In this document: one piece after another, positions 28,453 to 36,389 of the stretch
Layout: the number at the start of each line of letters is the position of its first letter
How positions within the stretch are numbered: position 1 is the first letter of the stretch
From: Melioribacter roseus
GTDB lineage: Bacteria; Bacteroidota; Ignavibacteria; Ignavibacteriales; Melioribacteraceae
DNA: 44,572 bases
Direction of reading: 5' to 3'
Assembly: GCA_020724265.1 (NCBI GenBank)
Contig: DYHH01000031.1
Span: forward strand, 1-44,572
Made by a program: the position numbers and the translations under genes
The notes under the pieces: model-generated
Database searches by the model: none
What the model was told of the DNA's origin: nothing
What the model saw: only the letters and a program-made list of their open reading frames with translations

Positions 28453-29505
28453 TCAAAAGGAAATATCAAATCTTAATACCCTTGATTTACTCCATTCAAA
28501 TGTAAATAAATGTTTTTCGCTTATATCAATTGATGAAACTGCAAATTCCTTTGGTACCATAAATAGTTTTTCTAGATATGATTCTGTTAAACTAATATTA
28601 AAAATCAACAAATATTGATTACTTGCTACTACGATATGATTGTCACCAAGCTTTTCAACATCGGTTATGATCATAGCAGTTCCACCCTGTTCTTGATCAA
28701 TTAAGTTTTTCTCTAAATCACTTATTTGTTTACTTACTAATTTGATTCCGTGAAATATGCTTTGTTGAATATTTGTAAAAAATATATAAGGTAAACTATG
28801 ATAATAGAAACAAATAATATTTTCAGAAACAAATAATGCATTTAGAGAAAGCATAGAATTGTATTTGGGATTATTAGTATTAAAAATCGGAGGAAATGTG
28901 TAGGTTGTATCCTCTTCCATTTGATGATAATTAATTTTATTTATATTATAAACATCATAAAAAGTGTACATCTCAGTAGGAACTAATAGCATTTTTAAAT
29001 TAAGTGAAAAATCTTGAACAAAAGGCATAAAAGCTGCTTCTATTGAATTTATATAGGTAAAATCTTTATCAAAAATTTGAATTCGCCCGTTGCCAACATC
29101 TTGTACAAAAATATACTTTCTATTTGATTTTATTGAAAATGGTTCTATGAATTCTTTCGGAGCTTTCCCCCTCCTTCCTATTTTGCTTATAAAATTACCT
29201 GAACTATCAATCTCTATTATTGTATTTAATATTCTGTCCGATATAAAATATCTATTATCTTGAAAGAGACAAGAAGTAGGGAAGGCTAGAAAAATTTCTT
29301 TTTCAACACCTTTAATAAACTTATCATCGATAATAACACTTGGTAAAAGTGTATCCGAATTAATATCATCTAAATCAAATTTAGTTATTTCCATTCTTTG
29401 AAGAATTTTTTCAATATTATTGTTATTTGAAAATTTATTCTCCTTTGTATCGGTACATCCGAATAATATAATTATTAAAATATAAGTTATATGATTTTTT
29501 TTCAT
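28453..29505 (-). CDS. Six-bladed beta-propeller lipoprotein (module 2)
   Basis: 350 aa. Lipoprotein leader with a good lipobox (KKNHITYILIIILFGC; Cys17). The mature part is a six-bladed NHL-like propeller; one blade reads DRILNTIIEIDSSGNFISKIGRRGKAPKEF, the next VQDVGNGRIQIFDKDFTYINSI. In wording and length it matches the BF3164-like propellers of Bacteroidota. Intact, unlike the paralogue at 26081. It follows the small lipoprotein gene by 19 bases and is the last gene of the right-hand operon. Likely a surface or periplasmic binding scaffold; partner unknown. Confidence 0.85.
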   Translation of the reverse strand: MKKNHITYILIIILFGCTDTKENKFSNNNNIEKILQRMEITKFDLDDINSDTLLPSVIIDDKFIKGVEKEIFLAFPTSCLFQDNRYFISDRILNTIIEIDSSGNFISKIGRRGKAPKEFIEPFSIKSNRKYIFVQDVGNGRIQIFDKDFTYINSIEAAFMPFVQDFSLNLKMLLVPTEMYTFYDVYNINKINYHQMEEDTTYTFPPIFNTNNPKYNSMLSLNALFVSENIICFYYHSLPYIFFTNIQQSIFHGIKLVSKQISDLEKNLIDQEQGGTAMIITDVEKLGDNHIVVASNQYLLIFNISLTESYLEKLFMVPKEFAVSSIDISEKHLFTFEWSKSRVLRFDISF

Positions 29506-29524
29506 TAATTAACTCTTTGCAATA

Positions 29525-30058
29525 TTATTCTATTGATTCATAATTATGATATCTGATATATATTAGAATTACCTTCTGAGTTTGGGGGGACAACGATATG
29601 TTCAAGGTAACTTCTCTTTGAGTTTCTTGTTCAAACTTCCATTTTGTGTGTTTATCGTTTGATAATTCTGGTTCGCCATAATCTGTTGTAACGATTTTAA
29701 TAAAATCTAAGTATAACTCATTTAATTCAGAATCTAATGACAATAGTTGAAACTGAAGAAAATATAATTTCCCCTCATAGAATTGTGCTAATAGGTTATG
29801 GATATCGTGATTAAAAAATTTACCACCTGAATAAAAATCCATTCTCATTTTACCCATATTATCAACCTTCAATAGCTTTAGTTCTCTTTCCGTAAAGAGC
29901 TTTTTTACATCTTGGGGGGAGGATTGCATACTTAATTTCTTAAAAAATAGACCGAAGGAGAGTTCTGCTTTATCGTAATTGTCTGTATTACAGTTTGTAA
30001 ATGCAACAGTACAAATTATTAAGAAAAAAATCATTTTTATTTTCAAGTTTATTAGCAT
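29525..30058 (-). CDS. Secreted hypothetical protein in the peptide cluster
   Basis: 177 aa from the ATG at 30058, which overlaps the stop of the peptide gene (TAATG), so translation is coupled. The frame is open further upstream to 30133, but that part lies inside the peptide gene. Signal sequence KMIFFLIICTVAFTNC, perhaps a lipoprotein with Cys at about 23. Mature part: helical start (AELSFGLFFKKLSMQSSPQDVKKLFTERELKLL), then strands (KLYFLQFQLLSLDSELNELYLDFIKIV) and EVTLNISLSPQTQKVILIYIRYH. I do not recognise the family. Its coupling to the Cys-rich peptide suggests a dedicated chaperone or immunity-type role (inference). Confidence 0.65.
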   Translation of the reverse strand: MLINLKIKMIFFLIICTVAFTNCNTDNYDKAELSFGLFFKKLSMQSSPQDVKKLFTERELKLLKVDNMGKMRMDFYSGGKFFNHDIHNLLAQFYEGKLYFLQFQLLSLDSELNELYLDFIKIVTTDYGEPELSNDKHTKWKFEQETQREVTLNISLSPQTQKVILIYIRYHNYESIE

Positions 30059-30426
30059 TAATAATATCCTGGGCAGTTTAGAGAATAATGGTACCAAGTT
30101 GAACCTATTCTGTAAATACAACTGCAAGCACAATTATAAGAACTACAATAAGCTTCTTGACCAGTTACTGCACAACCACCAATACAATTCATAGATTCGC
30201 AATAGGCTGTTGCTGTACCTCCACCACCACCGGATTCGGGATCATCCTTCAACACGGCAGCATTAATATCATTACCTAAGGATATATTCATTCCAAACAA
30301 TTCAAAATTATCCGTTTGATTATCAGAAAAACCAATTTGGATATTTAAGAGAAATAAAACAACAAACAGAAAATATCCCAAAATTTTGCTGCACATTTTT
30401 ACTCCTTTTTGCACCCTGACAGACAT
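30058..30426 (-). CDS. Small secreted Cys-rich peptide with glycine linker (module 2)
   Basis: 122 aa from the ATG at 30426 (AGGAGG upstream). A second ATG at 30396 has its own GGAG and gives the better signal peptide (CSKILGYFLFVVLFLLNIQIGFS), so that may be the true start. The mature part starts DNQTDNFELFGMNISL, related to the peptide at 27369. It then has a GGGGG linker and a C-terminal knot-like domain with eight Cys in about 47 residues (YCESMNCIGGC, YCSSYNCACSC, NCPGYY). Eight Cys, Gly/Ser-rich spacing and export signal suggest four disulfides. Function unknown; candidate secreted toxin, signal or surface peptide. Confidence 0.75.
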   Translation of the reverse strand: MSVRVQKGVKMCSKILGYFLFVVLFLLNIQIGFSDNQTDNFELFGMNISLGNDINAAVLKDDPESGGGGGTATAYCESMNCIGGCAVTGQEAYCSSYNCACSCIYRIGSTWYHYSLNCPGYY

Positions 30427-30462
30427 TTTGTCCTCCTAATTTGTTATTTATTGTTTATTATT

Positions 30463-30612
30463 TTACCCAGCACTGGGCTTATTATTTTCTTTGTCAAGTA
30501 AAGCGTTGACACTATAGGGCTGTTCTTTAGCGGCTTTAGCTTCTTCAGTTAAAAAAAATACATTTATAATTACGGAAAATAATACTGTTAATGTTGCTAA
30601 AAACCTTTTCAT
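30463..30612 (-). CDS. Mini secreted peptide without Cys
   Basis: 49 codons, start ATG 30612 with GGGAG upstream, stop 30465-30463. Signal peptide RFLATLTVLFSVIINVFFLTEEAKAA matches that of the Cys-rich peptide at 32295 (FVTLTVIIIGFINLLISTEDAQAA), but the mature part is only about 23 residues and has no Cys. Its last codons (ENNKPSAG) and the DNA around them closely match the 3' end of the MauE gene at 27649 (ENNPSAG). It therefore looks like a fusion of a peptide gene start to a MauE gene end, made by deletion between two modules. Could be inactive. Confidence 0.55.
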   Translation of the reverse strand: MKRFLATLTVLFSVIINVFFLTEEAKAAKEQPYSVNALLDKENNKPSAG

Positions 30613-30661
30613 AATATTACTCCCTATTTATTATATTATTATCACTATACGTTGGAGGTTA

Positions 30662-31285
30662 TTAACCCTCATCAATATCATTAATTAATTGTTCAATATT
30701 TGCAATGGACCAAAGTGAAAAATCTTCATTATCTGGAATTGGTAGATAGGAATATACAATACGTCGTTCGGCGACAACAGTTATCAGAGGAAAGTGCTTA
30801 ATATCTTTTATTAATGAAGGTTTTGAACCCATGAAAGCAAAAAAATCAAAATCAACTTCCGTTACTTTTCTCAATCTTAACGCATCAAGCTCACTATCAC
30901 CAGCATAAATGGCTTTGAAACTAAGATTATTACCAAATCTATTCTTAAGTTTTTGAAGTAGCTTAAGTTCCCTTACTTGACAGGGGTTACACCCGGAATT
31001 CGATAATAAAATTAATATTGTAAAATCTTCGAATTGAGTTTTGCTGGATTCACCAGTAATGATATTACTCACTTTTTCAATTGGGAATAGATTACCGATA
31101 ATACTTTGTGTATATGAAAGAGAATTAAGAATTTTCTCTTTTCTAAAATTAATCAGCTCCGAGTTAGCCTGATTATTGTTATACAAGTAATTGCATAGCG
31201 TAATTAAAAGCATAAGTATTACTACAACTGCAAAAAATCCGGTTTTATAGTTAATTTTATCTTTATTTATCTTCAATAATTTCAT
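30662..31285 (-). CDS. Membrane-anchored thioredoxin-like protein (module 2)
   Basis: 207 aa from the ATG at 31285; the frame is open to 31318, but that part overlaps the propeller gene. One membrane anchor (about 18-33; GFFAVVVILMLLITLC), then a periplasmic thioredoxin fold with NSGCNPCQVRE (Cys99, Cys102) and a cis-Pro in KHFPLITVV. It is the counterpart of the protein at 25495, with low overall identity but the same order: anchor, about 60 residues, CxxC, cis-Pro. It overlaps the end of the propeller gene, as in module 1. Probably a disulfide exchange partner for the cluster's peptides. Confidence 0.8.
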   Translation of the reverse strand: MKLLKINKDKINYKTGFFAVVVILMLLITLCNYLYNNNQANSELINFRKEKILNSLSYTQSIIGNLFPIEKVSNIITGESSKTQFEDFTILILLSNSGCNPCQVRELKLLQKLKNRFGNNLSFKAIYAGDSELDALRLRKVTEVDFDFFAFMGSKPSLIKDIKHFPLITVVAERRIVYSYLPIPDNEDFSLWSIANIEQLINDIDEG

Positions 31286-32288
31286 ATACATGTACTTCCG
31301 GATTAGGAAGTATTCCATTTTTTATTTCAGGTTGATGCATAAAATAAATTTTAGCATTCTTAGCAGCTAAAACCGGTTTATCAACTATTATATCGTTATA
31401 AAAATATTTCCCATCTGTCCCTAATATTTGAATACCATACAATCTATTATGATATAACAGAATGAGCAATTTATCTCTATCATAATAGAAAATATTTTGA
31501 ATTGTCGTTTTATTATTCAATACCTTTGGAATGTCTTTCATTACTTGAGCTGGATTATTATCATTCAAGTCTCTTTCAACTTTTCGAAAATATTTTGGAT
31601 ACTTTACGAATACATCAAGTTGTTTCCCATTTTGGTCAAATTTGAAAATTTCTGGACTAACCAAGTTCACTTGGTAAATATATTCTGAGTCATCAACAAC
31701 CAATCCACCGCCTTCAAATCTGTAAATCAAATTTTTAAATTCACCTGGAAAATTTCCGAAAGAATATACTGATTTGCCGAAAGGAGTCATTTTTTTTAAT
31801 TGATTACCATCGTCTAGATTGTAATAGCCAATTAGATTTCCATCACTTAAGAAATCAAAATGAATCGGAGGGAGAAATGAAACATCCATTTCTCCAAGAC
31901 AATTTCCCAAATTGTCAAAACGAAATCCCCAAGGTCCTCCATTTATCACAAGTATATTTCCGCTTTTATCAAATTTCGAAAAAATAGGTCTCCAATTGAA
32001 TCCCGGATGACACGAAACTGGGGAAACCTTATTTATAATGTTACCACTTTCTTGAAATAAATATACCTCCCCCGCAACACGATCAGTAATTAATAAATCA
32101 TCGGAATTATTTACATCAAGATAGTTTATATTGCCAATTACTATTTCATCTGGAAAGTTTATTGTTTTTGAATGCTTGGCAATTTGATAAAAATTAATTT
32201 CTTGTGAAATGCTGATTGAGTTTAACAGAATTAAATACAGTCCAACTAATAAGTTTATTATTCTCATTTTAAATCCCAAAATTTTCAT
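31263..32288 (-). CDS. Six-bladed beta-propeller protein, secreted (module 2)
   Basis: 341 aa from ATG 32288; the second ATG at 32267 (GGGA upstream) gives a cleaner signal peptide (RIINLLVGLYLILLNSISIS). Unlike the paralogue at 28453 there is no lipobox Cys. Propeller blades: NYLDVNNSDDLLITDRVAGEVYLFQESGNII, FSKFDKSGNILVINGGPWGFRFDNLGNCLGEM, VVDDSEYIYQVNLVSPEIFKFDQNGKQLDVF. It lies 6 bases after the Cys-rich peptide gene and overlaps the thioredoxin gene, so peptide, propeller and thioredoxin are one translation unit. Role inferred as binding partner of the peptide. Confidence 0.8.
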   Translation of the reverse strand: MKILGFKMRIINLLVGLYLILLNSISISQEINFYQIAKHSKTINFPDEIVIGNINYLDVNNSDDLLITDRVAGEVYLFQESGNIINKVSPVSCHPGFNWRPIFSKFDKSGNILVINGGPWGFRFDNLGNCLGEMDVSFLPPIHFDFLSDGNLIGYYNLDDGNQLKKMTPFGKSVYSFGNFPGEFKNLIYRFEGGGLVVDDSEYIYQVNLVSPEIFKFDQNGKQLDVFVKYPKYFRKVERDLNDNNPAQVMKDIPKVLNNKTTIQNIFYYDRDKLLILLYHNRLYGIQILGTDGKYFYNDIIVDKPVLAAKNAKIYFMHQPEIKNGILPNPEVHVYEIIEDK

Positions 32289-32294
32289 TACTTT

Positions 32295-32519
32295 TTAATA
32301 TGGATCATCAAAACATGTACAAGAAAAAATCGAACACTCATTTAAGGAACTCGGTAGATGACAACTAACCCAATAATCTCCTGAACCGCTACAAATACAT
32401 CCACGTCCATAAGACATTTTATATTTTTGTTCATACGCCGCTTGGGCATCTTCTGTTGAAATAAGTAGATTGATAAATCCAATAATTATAACAGTTAGTG
32501 TTACAAACAGCTTTTTCAT
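32295..32519 (-). CDS. Small secreted Cys-rich peptide (module 2)
   Basis: 74 aa with AAGGAG ribosome site. Classic signal peptide (KKLFVTLTVIIIGFINLLIS) with an AQA-A cleavage site at about residue 27. The mature part is about 47 residues with six Cys (GRGCICSGSG, VSCHLP, NECSIFSCTCF), a pattern suited to three disulfides. It shares the signal peptide with the mini-ORF at 30463 but not the mature sequence. It lies 11 bases after the MauE gene and 6 before the propeller. I know no family with this exact Cys spacing. Confidence 0.75.
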   Translation of the reverse strand: MKKLFVTLTVIIIGFINLLISTEDAQAAYEQKYKMSYGRGCICSGSGDYWVSCHLPSSLNECSIFSCTCFDDPY

Positions 32520-32530
32520 AATTCTACTCC

Positions 32531-33028
32531 TTATTTTATTAATAGATGAGTATTCCCTTGAACAGGGTTTTTATTTGAATTTATGGTTAAGTAAATTGAA
32601 ATTAATAGTAAGGAGAAGTTCCTAATTATCATTCCAATCCCAAAATCTGATTTGATTGTATTTCCAAAACAACCGCAATCACTTTCTAAACCAATTGTAA
32701 ATCCATAAAGACTAAATAGAAAAAAGAAACCAAATAATGTAGCAACTAGTCTAAGTGTAATCTTAATTTTCAATTTTAGAAGAAGCATTACAGCAAGGGC
32801 AACTTCTAAAAGCGGCAAGGCTGTGGCGAGTAAAAGAACCAGATTTTGATCAATCATACCCAAACTTTTAATTGTCTCAATTAAAGGTTGAGGATCAATT
32901 ATTTTACTTATGCCGGAAAAGAGAAGAACAAATGAAATGAGGTAATAATTGAAGAAGTAAAACCATTTATATAATAAAGATTTCTTGGAGTAATTGATAG
33001 TTGACTTATTTATTGATAAGGAGTCCAT
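32531..33028 (-). CDS. MauE/DoxX-like redox membrane protein (module 2)
   Basis: 165 aa from the ATG at 33028 (a TTG nine bases upstream is in frame). Four membrane segments and the ESDCGCFGN motif. The C-terminal half is almost the same as in the copy at 27649, in DNA as well (about 27728-27875 against 32619-32766, only a few percent different), while the N-terminal half has diverged. That pattern suggests recent duplication or gene conversion of the redox half. First gene of the second operon, directly behind a matching promoter. Confidence 0.85.
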   Translation of the reverse strand: MDSLSINKSTINYSKKSLLYKWFYFFNYYLISFVLLFSGISKIIDPQPLIETIKSLGMIDQNLVLLLATALPLLEVALAVMLLLKLKIKITLRLVATLFGFFFLFSLYGFTIGLESDCGCFGNTIKSDFGIGMIIRNFSLLLISIYLTINSNKNPVQGNTHLLIK

Positions 33029-33057
33029 CAAACTCAAATTGATTTATCTTTAAGATG

Positions 33058-33087
33058 AAGATAAAAAAAAAATAGAATTTGTGTCAA
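33058..33087 (-). promoter_or_regulatory. Promoter of module 2
   Basis: Minus-strand TTGACA (33087-33082) and TATCTT (33063-33058), 18 bases apart, in the same sequence context as the promoter at 28149-28176; the spacer differs only in the length of the T run and a few bases. The spacer length difference (16 against 18) could set the two modules to different strengths. Confidence 0.7.
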
Positions 33088-33441
33088 GAAAATAATTTTA
33101 AATTATTAACTATCGATTAAAAAGTTATTATATTCATCAACCGTTTGTACTTCATTAATTGTATATAAATCCTAATAAAATCTACATAATTTTTAAAAAT
33201 AAGTATTATTAATTGTCAGTCTTGTCCGTTATAACAGAATTATCACAAACTAATATTAGCTAAACAATTTGAAAAAATTACTGAAAAAATAATTTGTATT
33301 GAAGATTGGATTAAATCAGTTTGTTTCCCAAACACCTCAGTAATTCCATTAAAGAATTATCGAGCTACTTACATATGAGCTTTTAAAAAAGCATAATATT
33401 CGTTAAACTTTAGGTACAAAAATTCTTTGTAAGGAGAAAAG
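33088..33441. other. Divergent intergenic region
   Basis: About 350 AT-rich bases between the module 2 promoter and the antitoxin-like gene. It should contain the promoter of the plus-strand gene at 33442; no unambiguous -35/-10 pair stands out. No reading frame with a ribosome site. Confidence 0.4.
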
Positions 33442-33633
33442 ATGGATACAAAAATTTCTGATTTAACGGTTGATGAACTAAAGATTCTGATCTCTAAAAC
33501 CGCTCAAGAAGCAATAGAAGATTATCTTGAAGATCTAAATGCTCTAACAAGTAAAGAATATTTAAATTCTATTCGGGAAGCTAGAGAAAATTACAAATCA
33601 GGAAATTCTGTAGTTATTCTGCCTAATAATTGA
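33442..33633 (+). CDS. Small antitoxin-like protein, orphan
   Basis: 63 aa with a strong ribosome site (TAAGGAGAAAAG) before the ATG. Acidic helical start (ISDLTVDELKILISKTAQEAIEDYLEDL) and the phrase SKEYLNSIREARENYKSGNSV. The form DLTVDELK...EYLNSIREAREDYKxG is typical of short antitoxins of the RelB/Phd-like kind that pair with RelE or BrnT-like toxins. No toxin gene follows: the next gene on the right is on the other strand and ends 8 bases later. So either a lone antitoxin or a regulator. The only plus-strand gene before 40041. Confidence 0.65.
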   Translation: MDTKISDLTVDELKILISKTAQEAIEDYLEDLNALTSKEYLNSIREARENYKSGNSVVILPNN

Positions 33634-33640
33634 TTTCCAA

Positions 33641-34141
33641 TTAACCAATTTCCGCAAATACCTTCACCAACTCCTTCTTAGTCTCCAGCAAATCTTGCGA
33701 AATTACTTTCACTTCACCGATTGTGGGCATAAAGTTGGTATCGCCAATCCAACGTGGTAAAATATGAAAATGAATATGCTGATCGATTCCGGCACCGGCA
33801 GCTTTACCGATATTTGCACCGATGTTAAATCCTTGCGGTTTCATTAAATCCGTCAATGCTTTTTTCGATAGAGTTATGAGTTTGGTTATCTCGGCAAATT
33901 CTTCTTTTGTAATTTCTTCAATATCGGAGATATGGCGATAAGGGATAATCATTAAATGACCGCTGTTATAAGGATACAAATTAAGCATCACAAAACATAA
34001 ATCGGATTTATAAACAACCAGCGATTCGTCATTGTTAATATCCAATTGCTGAACGGAACAAAATACACATTCCTCATTGTCGCTTTTATGTTTGAATGAC
34101 TGAATATAATTGGAACGCCACGGTGACCAAAGTTTATCCAT
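33641..34141 (-). CDS. HIT-family nucleotide hydrolase/phosphorylase
   Basis: 166 aa. The HIT motif is QHIHFHILPRW (His122, His124, His126). The N-terminus MDKLWSPWRSNYI and a CVFC pair (Cys25, Cys28, possible zinc site) are those of the AP4A-phosphorylase-like HIT branch common in Chlorobi/Bacteroidota. Further blocks: LNLYPYNSGHLMIIPYRH and GFNIGANIGKAAGAGIDQH. Likely splits dinucleoside polyphosphates or nucleoside phosphoramidates. ATG at 34141; separated from the EF-G gene by a terminator. Confidence 0.93.
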   Translation of the reverse strand: MDKLWSPWRSNYIQSFKHKSDNEECVFCSVQQLDINNDESLVVYKSDLCFVMLNLYPYNSGHLMIIPYRHISDIEEITKEEFAEITKLITLSKKALTDLMKPQGFNIGANIGKAAGAGIDQHIHFHILPRWIGDTNFMPTIGEVKVISQDLLETKKELVKVFAEIG

Positions 34142-34227
34142 TGTTTGCCTGCTATTTAATCAAATTATTTGTTATTCCCGCTTAAACCACACGAGAATGA
34201 CAGTGGAATTCTATTTCAAAAATAAAA

Positions 34228-34254
34228 AAAGCGGAAGTGGTATTCTTCCGCTTT
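34228..34254 (-). terminator. Intrinsic terminator after the EF-G-like gene
   Basis: AAAGCGGAAG (34228-34237) and CTTCCGCTTT (34245-34254) make a perfect 10-base stem with a 7-base loop; on the minus strand it continues into a run of T. It lies 17 bases past the stop codon of the gene at 34271. Confidence 0.9.
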
Positions 34255-34270
34255 ATGAAAATCAATACTA

Positions 34271-36358
34271 TTAATCTTCTTCTTTTGACTTTTCGTATTC
34301 TTCGATAATTCTTGCTTCAACATCTTTAGGTACTTCTTCGTAATGAGAAAATGCCCTTGAATGCATACCCCTTCCCGAAGTTAACGAACGAAGATGTGTT
34401 GAATATTTATACAATTCCGATAACGGAACTTTAGCTTTAATAATCTGGAAAGGACCTTCGGAATCCATGCCGGAAATTTTACCGCGCTTACTTGAAATAT
34501 CTCCCATAACATCGCCCATATATTCTTCGGGTACTTTAACCGTAATATCATAAATCGGTTCAAGAATAACCGGCGAAGCAGATAGAAATCCTTTCTTAAA
34601 TGCTTGAGAAGCAGCAATTTTAAAAGATACTTCATCAGAGTCAACGTTATGGAATGAACCGTCGAACAAAGTTACTTTAACATCAATTACTTTACTTCCG
34701 GTTAAAATTCCTTTATTCAATATTTCTTTAAGCCCTTTTTCAACTGCTGGAATGAATCTGCCCGGTACGACACCGCCGACAATTGCATCAACAAATTCAA
34801 ATCCTGTACCACGAGGCTGCGGTTCTAATTTCAATAGTACGTGACCGTATTGACCTCTACCGCCTGATTGTTTCTTGTGTTTGTATTCGGCAACGTCACA
34901 TGCTTTTTTAATAGTTTCACGATAAGGAATTCTCGGTTCCACAAGATCAACTTCTACACCGTATCTATCTTTCAATAATTTTATTGCAAGGTTTAACTGA
35001 AGTTCACCTTGACCCGTAACAATTGTTTGTGCAAGTTCAGGATCAAAATGGACCGATAATGTGGGATCTTCTTCATGCACGGTATGTAAACCGGATGAGA
35101 TTTTATCTTCATCCCCTTTTGCTTTAGGTTTAATTGCACCGCGTATAACAGGTTCCGGGAATTTAATCGGATCAAACACAACCTGGAAATTTTTACTTGC
35201 GAGAGTATCGCCGGTGTGAGTGTCTTTCAATTTTACCACAGCACCAATATCGCCGGCAACAACTTTACTGACTTCTTTTCTTTGCTTTCCATTTAATATC
35301 GATAACTGTCCTAATCTTTCCGGTTTTTCGTTGGATGAATTTATAAGATCCATTCCGGGTTCCATCGTTCCGCTGTAAACTTTGAAAATAGATAATTCTC
35401 CAACATGTTGTTCGGATAACGATTTAAAGACTAAAGCAGCAACTTCACCTTTAGGATCACATATAATTTCAATTGCATCTTTACCTTTAATTGTTGCTTT
35501 AGGTGAAGGTGCTTCAACAGGAGACGGGAAATAGTTTACTACAAAATCCATAAAATTGTTTAATCCAACTCCTCTTGTACCTGAAGCTGCAAATACAGGA
35601 ACAATTGCTCCGGTTAATATTGCAGCTTTCAAACCTTTTTTAAGGTCATCATCATTTAATGTACCTTCTTCAAAAAACTTATTCATCAAATCTTCACTTG
35701 ATTCGGCAACTTTTTCAATCAACTCTTCGCGCATAGTTTCTACTTCATCTTTTAATTCAGCCGGGATATCAACTTCAACGGCTTTTTTAGAAGTTACATC
35801 TTCATATTGGTAGGCTTTCATTTTAATAAGATCAATTACGGTAGTGAAGTTTATTCCTTCGTTAACCGGCATAGTAATAACTGTTGCATCCTGGCTTAAA
35901 TGTTCTTTGATCATTTGAAATGTATCATTGAACCTTGAGTGTTCGTTATCGATTTTATTGATAATAACCGAAGCCGGAAGATTATATTGTTTTACATAAT
36001 TCCAAGTTGCTTCGGTACCAACTTCAACACCTTCGGCAGATTTAACAACTGCGACAGCAGTTTCCGCAACATGCAAACTACTAATTACCTGCCCGATAAA
36101 ATCGGAATAACCGGGTGTATCGATAAAATTAATTTTAGTGTTATTCCACTCAATGTGAAGAGGGGCTGAAGAAATTGATATTTGTCTTTCGATTTCATTC
36201 GGATTGTAATCAGAAGTGGTATTTCCCTCTTCCACTTTTCCTATACGGTTAATTTCTCCAGCAGTGTAGAGTAATAACTCTGATATAGTAGTTTTCCCAC
36301 TTCCTCCATGACCAATGAATGCTATATTGCGTATTGCATCCGGATTATACTCTTTCAA
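34271..36358 (-). CDS. fusA: Elongation factor G paralogue (EF-G2-like GTPase)
   Basis: 695 aa, full five-domain EF-G length. G1 GHGGSGKT (16-23), G3 DTPGYSDF (80-87), G4 NKID (134-137). The catalytic His of the usual DTPGHVDF is Tyr84, and switch I reads ERQISI instead of RGITI. Both changes are characteristic of the second EF-G subfamily (EF-G2 as in Thermus), not of the main translocase. Domain IV (RETIKKACDVAEYKHKKQSGGRGQYGHV) and the C-terminal domain (VILEPIYDITVKVPEEYMGDVMGDISSKRGKISGM) are complete. It probably acts on the ribosome in a special condition. No rpsL/rpsG/tuf neighbours, which fits a paralogue. Confidence 0.92.
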   Translation of the reverse strand: MKEYNPDAIRNIAFIGHGGSGKTTISELLLYTAGEINRIGKVEEGNTTSDYNPNEIERQISISSAPLHIEWNNTKINFIDTPGYSDFIGQVISSLHVAETAVAVVKSAEGVEVGTEATWNYVKQYNLPASVIINKIDNEHSRFNDTFQMIKEHLSQDATVITMPVNEGINFTTVIDLIKMKAYQYEDVTSKKAVEVDIPAELKDEVETMREELIEKVAESSEDLMNKFFEEGTLNDDDLKKGLKAAILTGAIVPVFAASGTRGVGLNNFMDFVVNYFPSPVEAPSPKATIKGKDAIEIICDPKGEVAALVFKSLSEQHVGELSIFKVYSGTMEPGMDLINSSNEKPERLGQLSILNGKQRKEVSKVVAGDIGAVVKLKDTHTGDTLASKNFQVVFDPIKFPEPVIRGAIKPKAKGDEDKISSGLHTVHEEDPTLSVHFDPELAQTIVTGQGELQLNLAIKLLKDRYGVEVDLVEPRIPYRETIKKACDVAEYKHKKQSGGRGQYGHVLLKLEPQPRGTGFEFVDAIVGGVVPGRFIPAVEKGLKEILNKGILTGSKVIDVKVTLFDGSFHNVDSDEVSFKIAASQAFKKGFLSASPVILEPIYDITVKVPEEYMGDVMGDISSKRGKISGMDSEGPFQIIKAKVPLSELYKYSTHLRSLTSGRGMHSRAFSHYEEVPKDVEARIIEEYEKSKEED

Positions 36359-36389
36359 GATGTCTCTCCTCTATGTTTCGATGTCACAA

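Noticed and set aside
30059-30133. Longer N-terminus for the lipoprotein at 29525
   Set aside because: It lies within the peptide gene and lacks a ribosome site; the ATG at 30058 overlapping the stop (TAATG) is the natural coupled start and gives a signal peptide.
33634-33640. Toxin partner for the antitoxin-like gene
   Set aside because: Only 7 bases separate it from the convergent HIT gene, and the upstream side has no open frame with a ribosome site.
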